Shown here one piece after another: positions 51,016 through 59,098 of a DNA stretch of 64,000 bases (position 1 is its first letter; each line of letters starts with the position of its first letter). The notes under the pieces were generated by a model. It did not search any database. It was not told the origin of the DNA and saw only the letters and a list, made by a program, of their open reading frames with translations. Both the position numbers and the translations under genes were made by a program. The stretch comes from Streptomyces bungoensis (GTDB taxonomy: Bacteria > Actinomycetota > Actinomycetes > Streptomycetales > Streptomycetaceae), in the NCBI RefSeq assembly GCF_001514215.1, contig NZ_KQ948866.1, positions 124,001-188,000 of the forward strand, in the 5' to 3' direction.

Positions 51016-54000
51016 TCAGCTGGCCTGCGGTTCGAAGTCCCAGAGGGGGCGGGTGCGGGCACGGGCGGCGACGGTCTGCGGGTGCTGGGCGCCGAGTGTG
51101 GCGGCGAGGTCGGCCACGGCCTCCTGCTCCACCTTCGCCGCCCGCTCCCTCCGGCGCAGCCGCCGCAGGTCCGCCGCCTGCCCGACCCGCGCGGCCAGGG
51201 TGAGCGGATGGGTGCGCCCCAGCGTCCGGGCGGCCCGGGCCACCGTGTCCGCGCTGAGCGCGGCCGCGCCCTCGTCGTCGTCGAGCCGTCCGCGCAGGGC
51301 CGCCGCGTTCACGGCGAGTCCCAGGGTGTAGGGGTGGTCCGGGCCGACGGCGTCCCGCATACCGGCCAGCGCCCTCTCGATCACCGCGTACGCCCGGGCC
51401 GCCTCCCCCGCGCGGCTCAGGACCAGGGCCTGGTTGGCGCGGGCGCCGATCGTGAAGGGGTGCCCCGCGGGGAGCAGCGTCTCGTAGCGCGCGACGACCG
51501 ACTCGCCGGCCTCCCCGGCCTGGTCCAGATCACCCTGCTCGCGTGCGAAGCAGCTCCGGCTGACGGCGGCGGCCAGGGTCAGCATGTGCGTCTCGCCGAG
51601 CTTGCGCTCGTACCCCGCCAGCACCTGGCCGAGCAGCTCCCCCGCCGCCGCCCGGTCGCCGCCGCGCAGCCGGCACAGGGCGAGGTTGTGCTGGGCGCGC
51701 AGGGTGTCCTGGTGGTCCGGGCCGATGACGCTGCGGTACTCCCGCACGTTCCGCTCCTGGACGGACCCGGCCTCGGCGTACCGGCCGAGCAGGCGCAGGT
51801 CGATCGCGTACGACACCTCGGAGAAGAGGGTCCAGGGATGGCGGCCCTCCAGCACCCGGCGGCGCGCCTCCAGGGTCTTCAGGTCGATGCCCAGGGCTTC
51901 CTCGTACCGGCCGAGCAGGCGGAGGGTGAAGCCGAAGTTGTTGAGGGCGTTGAGGGTGCGGGAGTCCTGCTCGCCGAGGAGGTCGCGGTAGGCGGGGCAG
52001 AGGCTCTCGTCCAGCTCGAGGGCCTCGTCGTAGCGTGCGAGACTGCGCAGGTCGGCCCCGAGGCCGCCGGCCATCCGCAGATACTCCAGGTCGCGCTCGC
52101 CGCGCTGCTCCCGCAACCGCTCCATCGCCGCCCGGTCGATCGCCTCCGTCTCCTCGAAGCGCCCCGCCGAGCGCAGCAGGTTGGCGTAGTGGTACGTGAC
52201 CTCCCCCACCCTTGGGTGGGACTCGCCGAGCAGGTGGCGCCAGGTGCGCAGGGCCCGCTCACCGAGGTTGACGCCCTCGCCGTACTCGCCCACGAACCAC
52301 AGGTAGCGCAGGCAGTTCAGGACCAGTTCCTGCACATCGTGGTCCTGGCTGCGCAGCACGTCGGCGTACCGCAGGTGCGGCACGATCTCCGCGTACGCGT
52401 CCCAGCACCGGGTGTCGGTGGGGCGGCCGGGGTCGGCCCCGGCCAGGGCCCGCCGGACCACCTCGATGAACTCCCGCCGGTCCGCCTCGGGCATGCCCTG
52501 GCGGACGATCTGGTGCACCATCCGGTGCAGGTACACCGCCTCGGAGGAAGCCGTCCGGTCGGGCGCGGTCTCGTACGGGTCCCACCGCACCACCGAGTAC
52601 TGGCGCAGGAGGCCGATCGCCCTGTTCCACAGCAGCGGATCCTCCAGCAGTGCCGCCAGCCGGTCCGGCAGGCCCTCGCCCGGCACCTCCCTCAGCAGCC
52701 GGACCGGGACGAAGCCGGGGGCGAAGAAGGTGCACAGCCGCAGCAGGTCGACGGACTCGGGGACGGTCTCGCGGAGCCTGTCCAGCAGGATCGACCACGC
52801 CGTCCGGAAGGCGACCGGGAAGTCGGCGGACACCTTCACCACGTCCTGGTCGACACCGCCGTCCAGGAGGCCGATGTACTGCTCGACGGAGAGGTCGGAG
52901 TCGTTGAGCCAGCCCGCGGTCTGGTCCAGGAGCAGGGGGAGGTCCTCCAGCGCCTCCGCCAGCTGGTCGGCCTCGGCCTCGTTGAGGCGGGGGGCGCGGC
53001 GGCGGATGAAGGCGACGGACTCGTCGCGGTCGTAGACGCGGACCTCGAGGAGCTTGCTGTTGTGCTCTCCCCATTCGGGGTTGCGGGAGGTGATGAGCAC
53101 GTGTCCGGGGCCGGTGGGCACCAGGTCCCAGATCTGGTCGGGTTCGTCGGCGCCGTCGAGGACGAGCAGCCAGCGCGCGTAGGGGTCGCCCCTGCGCAGG
53201 GAGTCGCGGACGGCGCGCAGCCGCTCGCCGTACTCCCGGCCGGTCTGCAGACCGAGCTCCGGAGCCAGGCCCGCGAGACCGCGGCGGTAGCTCACCCTGT
53301 TCTCGGCGCCGACCCACCACACCACGTCGTACTCGGAGCCGAACCGGTAGACGTACTCGGCGGCCAGCTGGGTCTTCCCCACGCCGGACATGCCGTGCAG
53401 CACCAGCGCCGTGTGCTCCGTGTCGTCGCGCAACCGCTGGTCGATGTCGTCCAGCAGGCGGTCACGGCCGGTGAAGCGCACGTTGCGGCGCGGGACGCCC
53501 TGCCACACCCGCGGTATGGACGCCGGGAAGCGAGGCGCGTCCGCCGGAGCCGGCGCCGGGCCCTCACCGATGCCCAGCCAGTCCAGGATCCGCTGTTCGG
53601 CCTCCTCCGCGGAGCGGTCGGCCACGTCGATGTTCTCCAGCACGCCGACGACGGCGGGGAGGGGCGGCATCCGTACGACGGTCACGGCGGCGACACGCGA
53701 GGGGCCGGCCGAGCGCGCGATGGTGCGCAGGGCCGTCTCCCAGTGCTCGTTGCGGTAGGAGCCGAGCCGGAAGAACCAGCCGCTCAGCACCAGCAGGGCA
53801 GCCCCCGGTCCGTGCACGAGGTCAGGCAGCGCCTCGTCCAGCGCGGCACTCGGTCCGGGGTCCCAGCGGCGGTGGGTGACGGTGGCTCCGTGGCGCTCCA
53901 GCCTGTCTCCGATCCAGGTGGCCCAGGCCCTGTCGGGTCCGGCGCAGCAGACGGTGACGGCCCGCCCGCTCTCGGGTTCCGGTGCGGAGCGGGGTGCGGG

Positions 54001-54456
54001 CGCGGGGCCGGGAAGCGGGTCGCCGAGGCTGAACCGGACCTGTTCCACCGCCTTGCCCACCGGAGTCTGCTCCGGCCGGCGGGTGTGGATCCGCGAGCGC
54101 AGTTCGGCCTTGCGCACGGGAACTCCCCACTGGTTGCTGACGGTCAGCCACAGCGAGGCGGGCCCGGGCTCGCTGCCCGCCGAGACGCGGAAGCGTGCCG
54201 GACCGTAGGTCCCGCCGAAGCGGTGCAGCACCACCCGCGGTTCGTCCAGGGCCGAACAGACGAAGGCCGGGGCGCCGTCCAGGGAGATGCTGAAGGAGAA
54301 CTCCTCCTCGCGGTAGGGCCATGACGGCGGCGCGCCGTCGGGTGCCGGCAGCGGGCCGCGCAGGTCGACGGTGACGAGGTAGTCGCACTCGGTCTCGGCC
54401 TGCCGGGGCCAGGCGACGACGGGTTCGATGAGGAGCGGGTGTTCGTCAGCGCTCAC
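51016..54456 (-). CDS. TIR-NB-ARC-TPR STAND ATPase (FxsT-like), paralogue 1
   Basis: A 1146-residue protein. Residues 1-140 are a beta-rich domain unique to this paralogue (VVLHRFGGTYGPARFRVSAG), 165-295 a TIR-like domain (VTVCCAGPDRAWATWIGDRL), 320-650 NB-ARC with Walker A GMSGVGKTQ (355-363), Walker B LLVLDGADE and VLITSRNPEWGEH, and ~700-1146 TPR repeats (RYEEALGIDLKTLEARRRVL type). STAND ATPases switch from closed to oligomeric on a trigger. GTG 54456 overlaps the CHAT gene by 11 nt after GAGGGGAG. Last gene of its transcription unit. About 395 bp of its NB-ARC is nearly identical to paralogue 2. Confidence 0.92.
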   Translation of the reverse strand: MSADEHPLLIEPVVAWPRQAETECDYLVTVDLRGPLPAPDGAPPSWPYREEEFSFSISLDGAPAFVCSALDEPRVVLHRFGGTYGPARFRVSAGSEPGPASLWLTVSNQWGVPVRKAELRSRIHTRRPEQTPVGKAVEQVRFSLGDPLPGPAPAPRSAPEPESGRAVTVCCAGPDRAWATWIGDRLERHGATVTHRRWDPGPSAALDEALPDLVHGPGAALLVLSGWFFRLGSYRNEHWETALRTIARSAGPSRVAAVTVVRMPPLPAVVGVLENIDVADRSAEEAEQRILDWLGIGEGPAPAPADAPRFPASIPRVWQGVPRRNVRFTGRDRLLDDIDQRLRDDTEHTALVLHGMSGVGKTQLAAEYVYRFGSEYDVVWWVGAENRVSYRRGLAGLAPELGLQTGREYGERLRAVRDSLRRGDPYARWLLVLDGADEPDQIWDLVPTGPGHVLITSRNPEWGEHNSKLLEVRVYDRDESVAFIRRRAPRLNEAEADQLAEALEDLPLLLDQTAGWLNDSDLSVEQYIGLLDGGVDQDVVKVSADFPVAFRTAWSILLDRLRETVPESVDLLRLCTFFAPGFVPVRLLREVPGEGLPDRLAALLEDPLLWNRAIGLLRQYSVVRWDPYETAPDRTASSEAVYLHRMVHQIVRQGMPEADRREFIEVVRRALAGADPGRPTDTRCWDAYAEIVPHLRYADVLRSQDHDVQELVLNCLRYLWFVGEYGEGVNLGERALRTWRHLLGESHPRVGEVTYHYANLLRSAGRFEETEAIDRAAMERLREQRGERDLEYLRMAGGLGADLRSLARYDEALELDESLCPAYRDLLGEQDSRTLNALNNFGFTLRLLGRYEEALGIDLKTLEARRRVLEGRHPWTLFSEVSYAIDLRLLGRYAEAGSVQERNVREYRSVIGPDHQDTLRAQHNLALCRLRGGDRAAAGELLGQVLAGYERKLGETHMLTLAAAVSRSCFAREQGDLDQAGEAGESVVARYETLLPAGHPFTIGARANQALVLSRAGEAARAYAVIERALAGMRDAVGPDHPYTLGLAVNAAALRGRLDDDEGAAALSADTVARAARTLGRTHPLTLAARVGQAADLRRLRRRERAAKVEQEAVADLAATLGAQHPQTVAARARTRPLWDFEPQAS

Positions 54457-55774
54457 TTCGGCTCCCCTCACGCAGGGTGTGCCGGGTGCCGTCCGCGGAG
54501 GTGAGGCGCAGCGTGGTCCGCGGGTGCCCGTAGTAGTGGAACATGAAGGCGAACAGCAGCCGCAGGACCCGTTTCTGGCCGAGCCTGTCGACCTGCCCGT
54601 CATCGTTGCGGACCCGGGGGATGTCCGCCAGTGACCCGAACTCCTGGACGGCGCGGGCACGGAACGCCGTCAGCGTCTGCGGCACGGGCCGGTGCGGGTG
54701 GGACGCGACCTCGCCCACCAGCCTGCGCACCAGTGTCCGGGCCTCCAGGTCCCCGACCTTGCCCGCGGTGACGATGCAGCCGCCCGCGCCCTTGCGCAGG
54801 AAGAGTTCAGCGAAGCCGCGGAGCGCCTGCTCGCCCTGGGCCCGGTTGTCGACGAAGCGGCCGGAGTGGCAGGCGTTGAGGCAGACCAGCGAGCGGTCCC
54901 GGCGCAGCACGCCCATGGCCTCGCCGTCGAACTCGGCCCAGGTCCGGTCGCCGAGCGACAGGTACGGGAGGCTGTCGCCGTACGTGCCGTGGCAGCCCAG
55001 GTAGACGAGGCCGGTGTCGCCGGGCGGAGCGTCGAGGGCCCGCAGGAACGGGGTCATCTCGAAGTGCAGCTGATGCGCGTACGGCGCGAACACGGTGCCG
55101 TCGTCGGCCATGTCCTTGTGGAGGTAGCCGATGACGGCACCCTGGCCGGTCGCGGCGCTCGGCAGTCCCTGGCCGGCGTCGTGCGTCGTCGTCCAGCGGA
55201 CCAGGACGGTGAGGGCGCCCAGCAGGCCGCCGGGGAGTGCGTGCCCGGCGTCCTCGGGCAGCCAGAACAACTCCCAGGGGAGCTCGTACCCGGTGTCGTC
55301 CCAGACGATGAGGCGCAAGGCGTTGCCGTGCCGGGCCCGGACGCGGTTGATCCACTTGGCCAGTTCCGGCTGATTCTGCGACCACAGCCGGATGCCGCGC
55401 AGGATCTCGGACGGGTACTGACCGCCGTCCTGGCGGAGGTTGGCCAGGCTCACGGCCGGCGCGGACAGCCGGGTGGGGCCCGGCTCGCACTCGAGCGCGA
55501 GGTCGCCGCACCAGCCCTGGATGCGATACCCGTCGGCGCCGCCGGCCGCGGCGGTCCGCACGACCCTGAGCAGGGCGACGCCCTCCTCCAGCCGGGCCGT
55601 GGGCCGCACCTCGGCCCGGCCCAGGCCCAGAGCCTCCGCGTGCGAGGCGCGCAGCCGGTCCACGACCGCTCCGCCGCGCCGTACCGCGGGTTTCAGTCCG
55701 GGCAGGGCCGCGCGGCGCATGACGGTACCCGCCCCGGCCAGCCACCGGGGGCCCTGCTGCGACGGATCGTTCAC
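54446..55774 (-). CDS. CHAT-domain caspase-like protease
   Basis: A 442-residue protein. The C-terminal two thirds form a CHAT domain: LRLIVWDDTGYELPWELFWL, catalytic His in VYLGCHGTYGDSLPYL (H262) and catalytic Cys in SLVCLNACHSGRF (C302), as in separase/caspase-like enzymes. The N-terminal ~130 residues have no known domain. GTG 55774 overlaps the VWA gene stop (GTGA). Inference: it is the effector protease of the neighbouring STAND or AAA/VWA module, activated by proximity. Confidence 0.92.
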   Translation of the reverse strand: MNDPSQQGPRWLAGAGTVMRRAALPGLKPAVRRGGAVVDRLRASHAEALGLGRAEVRPTARLEEGVALLRVVRTAAAGGADGYRIQGWCGDLALECEPGPTRLSAPAVSLANLRQDGGQYPSEILRGIRLWSQNQPELAKWINRVRARHGNALRLIVWDDTGYELPWELFWLPEDAGHALPGGLLGALTVLVRWTTTHDAGQGLPSAATGQGAVIGYLHKDMADDGTVFAPYAHQLHFEMTPFLRALDAPPGDTGLVYLGCHGTYGDSLPYLSLGDRTWAEFDGEAMGVLRRDRSLVCLNACHSGRFVDNRAQGEQALRGFAELFLRKGAGGCIVTAGKVGDLEARTLVRRLVGEVASHPHRPVPQTLTAFRARAVQEFGSLADIPRVRNDDGQVDRLGQKRVLRLLFAFMFHYYGHPRTTLRLTSADGTRHTLREGSRSER

Positions 55775-57651
55775 CGGCCTTCTCCTCCCGCCGTCCGCCT
55801 CGGTGCCCGGCCCGGGACCACCTGGCCGCCCAGGGCGTCGGCCAGGGCGAAGGGCAGGTCGCCGTACGGCTCGCGGGCGGCGTCGACCACGGCCGCGTGC
55901 AGCCTGGTGCGGTCCATGGCTCCGAGCCCGGCCGCGGCCGTGAGCGCGTCCTCCACGCCCGTGACGCCCACCTCCGCGGTCAGCCGGCCCGTGCGGCTGG
56001 CCCGCAGCGGCACGTTTCCCCGCCCGTCGGTGACCACGACCAGCCAGGCCTCGGCCAGTCCGGCTCCGTGCTGCCGGAAGGCGCGGCGCAGTCCCTGCAC
56101 GGCCAGGTCGATGCCGTGCGCGAGCGGGGTGGCCCGCCCGGCCGGACGGTACAGCGCGGGCATGAGCCGTGGATCGAGGAGGCTGCGTGCCGCGAAGCTC
56201 TCGGCCCTGAGCTCGTCGGCCGCGTGCGCGCCGCCGACTTCGACGACGTGTGCGGCGGCCCGTTCCGTGTACGCCCAGCCCAGGAACGGGGACAGGGACT
56301 CCTGCCAGTCCCAGTCGTCGCCCCGGCAGGTGTGGTCCAGGACGAGGACGAGGAGGCGCTCCGGCGTGCCCGCGCGGATGTTGCTGTGCAGGTCCACGGG
56401 CACCACGGTGAACCGTTCGGTGCGCCGCACCCGCTGGTGGAGGGCCGCCTCGCGGACGGTGCGCACATGGGCGATGTCCCGCAGGTCCCTGGCCCGCCGG
56501 GTCCCGATCACGGGTCCGCGCGCGGAGGACGCCCCGGTCCGGCGCTGCCAGGGGCTGCGCAGCGGGGCGAAGTCGCGCACCGCGTCGGTCTCGTCCTCCG
56601 GGAACGGCGTGGCGGGGCCGTTCGGGGCGCCGCCGCTCGCGGGGCCGAGGCCTTCGGCGGGCTCGGGCTCGAAGAGCGGCTCGCCCGTCCGTGCCGGTCG
56701 CCGGGCACGGTCTCTCCGGCCGTCCGCGAATGTCCTACCGCCGTCGCCGGCGGTCGCGTCCGGAGGAGCGGGCGGCGGGGCCGCCTCCTCGGGGCCGGAC
56801 GACGGGTCCGCCGGGCGTCGTTCGGGCGCTGCCAGCCCGATGAGCCGTGCGGCGGTGTCGGCGTGCCGCGGCACGGCCGTCCGCTCGCCCTCCAGCGCCG
56901 CGACGGTACGGGCGAGCCGGGCCAGGGCCAGCTGTCTGCGGGCGCCGGCCTCGGGGCCGAGAAGGTCGCTCACGCGGGTGAGGGTGTCGTCCGTGACCCG
57001 GGTGGCCGGCACACCGTGCAGCGCGGCCGCTCGCCAGGCGGCGGGCAGGGCGTCGGGGTGCAGCAGCGTCTCGAGCGGTGGCAGGCGCAGACCGGCCACC
57101 GGCAGGCGCAGGGCGAACCGGTCCAGCAGGTGCGGGCTGAGCCGTCCGGCGTCCTGCGAACGGCAGGCGGCGAGCCACCGCGTCCGCGGCCGGGCCGCGA
57201 GCCGCAGCCCGGTGCGTTCGACCACGGCGACGTCGGCGCTCAGGAGCTGCACGGCCGCACGCATGCCGGCGACGCTCAGCCTGCCCAGATCGGGCACCAC
57301 GGCCAGGGGAGGCGGCCCGGGCCGTCCGTCGCCGTGGACGAGGGGGCCCGGTTCGGTGCGGAACGCCAGGCCGTCCGCCTCCCGGATCAGCCGGGACCGC
57401 GTCCACAGATCCTCGTCCCGGCTCTCGGAGCCGAGCGTGAACGGCACCGCGGCCGGTTGCTCCTCACCGGTGAGGAGCAGGGTGAACAGGTCCGCCACGG
57501 TCCGGACGAGCCGGGGATCGAGGTCGAAGAGGAGGACTCCGCTCAGCGCGGGTTCCGCGGCGGCACAGGCCAGGGCGTGGGCGAGCCGCCGGGCGAGGTC
57601 GGGTGGCCCGCCGGAGCGGGCGTCGTCACCGTGCGGTGATGCCGTGGTCAT
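55771..57651 (-). CDS. VWA-like protein (SAV_2336-type) coupled to AAA ATPase
   Basis: A 626-residue protein. The N-terminal ~250 residues are a helical domain (PPDLARRLAHALACAAAEPA), the middle is Pro/Glu-rich, and the C-terminal half is VWA-like: RLLVLVLDHTCRGDDWDWQE (the expected metal-site DxSxS is altered to DHTCR), AWLVVVTDGRGNVPLRAS and PFALADALGGQV. It pairs with the MoxR/ChlI-type ATPase just upstream, as VWA proteins do in chelatase-like chaperone systems. ATG 57651. The altered metal site suggests it may not bind a cation in the usual way. The SAV_2336 family link is from memory. Confidence 0.8.
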   Translation of the reverse strand: MTTASPHGDDARSGGPPDLARRLAHALACAAAEPALSGVLLFDLDPRLVRTVADLFTLLLTGEEQPAAVPFTLGSESRDEDLWTRSRLIREADGLAFRTEPGPLVHGDGRPGPPPLAVVPDLGRLSVAGMRAAVQLLSADVAVVERTGLRLAARPRTRWLAACRSQDAGRLSPHLLDRFALRLPVAGLRLPPLETLLHPDALPAAWRAAALHGVPATRVTDDTLTRVSDLLGPEAGARRQLALARLARTVAALEGERTAVPRHADTAARLIGLAAPERRPADPSSGPEEAAPPPAPPDATAGDGGRTFADGRRDRARRPARTGEPLFEPEPAEGLGPASGGAPNGPATPFPEDETDAVRDFAPLRSPWQRRTGASSARGPVIGTRRARDLRDIAHVRTVREAALHQRVRRTERFTVVPVDLHSNIRAGTPERLLVLVLDHTCRGDDWDWQESLSPFLGWAYTERAAAHVVEVGGAHAADELRAESFAARSLLDPRLMPALYRPAGRATPLAHGIDLAVQGLRRAFRQHGAGLAEAWLVVVTDGRGNVPLRASRTGRLTAEVGVTGVEDALTAAAGLGAMDRTRLHAAVVDAAREPYGDLPFALADALGGQVVPGRAPRRTAGGEGR

Positions 57652-57659
57652 GGCGGGGT

Positions 57660-58607
57660 TCAGGGGGCCGGGAAGAGATCCGCGACCCGGTCCTGGTCCT
57701 CGGGCCCCCAGCCGAAGGTTCCGCCGTGCGCCGTCTCCGGGCGCCGGTGCCGCAGCGCCATGGGCAGTACCCGCAGCAGGTGGCCGGGCTCGACCCGGTC
57801 CGCTCCCTCCAGTGCGGCGAGGGCCCGGGCCGCGAGGGTCGCGACGATCTCTCCGCGCTGTCCCACCGCGTCGACGCGGGTGGCGGCCTCGGCGCACAGC
57901 CGGAGGACGTCGTCGGGCACCCGGACGCCGGGGACGTTCTGCCGCGCGCGCTCCAGCCGGTCCCGCAACGCGGCGGTGTCCCGCTCGGCGTCGGCCAGCC
58001 AGCCGGTCTCGTCCGAACCGCCCAGGTGTTCCTCGAAGTCCAGCACCGTACGGATCATGCGGTGGCGGTCCTCGGCGCCCAGTTGCCCGGCCGTCACCAT
58101 GAGGCCGAAGCGGTCCAGCAACTGGGGCCGCAGGCCGCCCTCCTCGGGGTTCATCGTGCCGACGAGCCCGAAGCTCAGCTGCTTGGCGGTGGCGAGTCCC
58201 TCGCGCTGGACGGAGAGGACGCCGGTGGAGACGACGTCGAGGATGATGTTGACGAGGTGGTCGTCCAGCAGGTTGACCTCGTCGATGTAGAGCAGCCCCC
58301 TGGTGTGCGCGTCCTCCAGGAGTCCCGGCTGCGGCCGGGTCTCGCCCTTGATCAGGGCGTCGAGGTCCCAGCCGCCGAGGACGCGGTCGTCCGTGGCGTT
58401 GATGGGCAGGGTGACCGGCAGCTCGCCGTGCACCATCAACGCGAAGGCTCTGACCAGGGTGGACTTGGCGGTCCCGCGGGTGCCGGCCATCAGGACTCCG
58501 CCGATGCGCGGCACCACGTGGTTGAGTTCCAGCGCCAGCTTCAGTTCGGCCTGTCCCACGACGCGGGAGTACGGCAGGATGCGCGGGCCCTCGGCCGCCG
58601 CGTTCAC
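57660..58607 (-). CDS. MoxR/ChlI-type AAA+ ATPase
   Basis: A 315-residue AAA+ protein of the Mg-chelatase I / MoxR type. Walker A GGVLMAGTRGTAKSTLVRAF, Walker B GLLYIDEVNLLDDHLVNIIL, VVSTGVLSVQREGLATAKQ, sensor 1 GLVGTMNPEEGGLRPQLLDR with the arginine finger LLDRFG, and a C-terminal helical lid (VDAVGQRGEIVATLAARALA). It remodels partner VWA proteins; here the partner is the gene just downstream (8-bp gap). GTG 58607 overlaps the small-protein gene as GTGA. Confidence 0.93.
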   Translation of the reverse strand: MNAAAEGPRILPYSRVVGQAELKLALELNHVVPRIGGVLMAGTRGTAKSTLVRAFALMVHGELPVTLPINATDDRVLGGWDLDALIKGETRPQPGLLEDAHTRGLLYIDEVNLLDDHLVNIILDVVSTGVLSVQREGLATAKQLSFGLVGTMNPEEGGLRPQLLDRFGLMVTAGQLGAEDRHRMIRTVLDFEEHLGGSDETGWLADAERDTAALRDRLERARQNVPGVRVPDDVLRLCAEAATRVDAVGQRGEIVATLAARALAALEGADRVEPGHLLRVLPMALRHRRPETAHGGTFGWGPEDQDRVADLFPAP

Positions 58608-59005
58608 GAGCCGGATCCCTGCGGCGTGCCGGTCGGCTGCTCCGTTCCGCCGGTCCGCCAGCGGAAGGTGATCTGGAGCTGTGCCTCGGCCCCGCTCTTG
58701 ACCAGCGCGGCCACTCCCGCGTCGACCTTGATGGCGAGCTGCATCTCGATCTCGTCGGGCCGGACCCCCTCCCCGAGAGCCTCGAACCGACGCACGGCCT
58801 GTACCGCGCAGCGCCGGGCCAGGTCCAGGCCCTCGGTGTAGGCGTCGCGAGCGACCCGCACGACGCGCTGTGCGGCTCCGTCCCGGGTCTCCTCGTCCCC
58901 GTAGACGAGATCGAGACCGTCGGCGTCCGGGTACCCGACCGTCTCGATCTCCACCGGGATGGGCCCGTCCGCACCCTCCGGAACGGGCCCTACTAAGATC
59001 GTCAC
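58604..59005 (-). CDS. CU044_2847-family protein (trypsin-co-occurring domain type)
   Basis: A 133-residue protein: VPVEGADG-type start PIPVEIETVGYPDAD, then a helix CAVQAVRRFEALGEGVRPDE and a C-terminal strand pair IEMQLAIKVDAGVAALVKSG then AEAQLQITFRW. This is the pattern of the CU044_2847 family (a trypsin-co-occurring domain found next to protease and conflict-system genes). Molecular role unknown. GTG 59005 follows GGGGGACG. First gene of the second transcription unit. Confidence 0.85.
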   Translation of the reverse strand: MTILVGPVPEGADGPIPVEIETVGYPDADGLDLVYGDEETRDGAAQRVVRVARDAYTEGLDLARRCAVQAVRRFEALGEGVRPDEIEMQLAIKVDAGVAALVKSGAEAQLQITFRWRTGGTEQPTGTPQGSGS

Positions 59006-59064
59006 ACGTCCCCCTGCGACAACTCACGTGTGTTTCAGCCCTGTTGAGCGAACGGGTACCTTCC

Positions 59065-59092
59065 CCGGCGCGCAGCGGGTTATGCGCGCCGG
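59065..59092 (-). terminator. Hairpin after the second STAND gene
   Basis: CCGGCGCGCA (59065-59074) pairs with TGCGCGCCGG (59083-59092): 10 bp with an 8-nt loop, just past the stop of paralogue 2. It would separate the fxsB-HExxH-STAND unit from the CU044_2847-MoxR-VWA-CHAT-STAND unit, with a promoter then expected between 59006 and 59064. Confidence 0.7.
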
Positions 59093-59098
59093 AGGGCG

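Noticed and set aside
54692..58102. 1136-codon plus-strand ORF across the CHAT/VWA/MoxR genes
   Set aside because: Arg/Ser/Pro-rich shadow with no recognisable motifs; the minus strand holds overlapping coupled genes with catalytic motifs.
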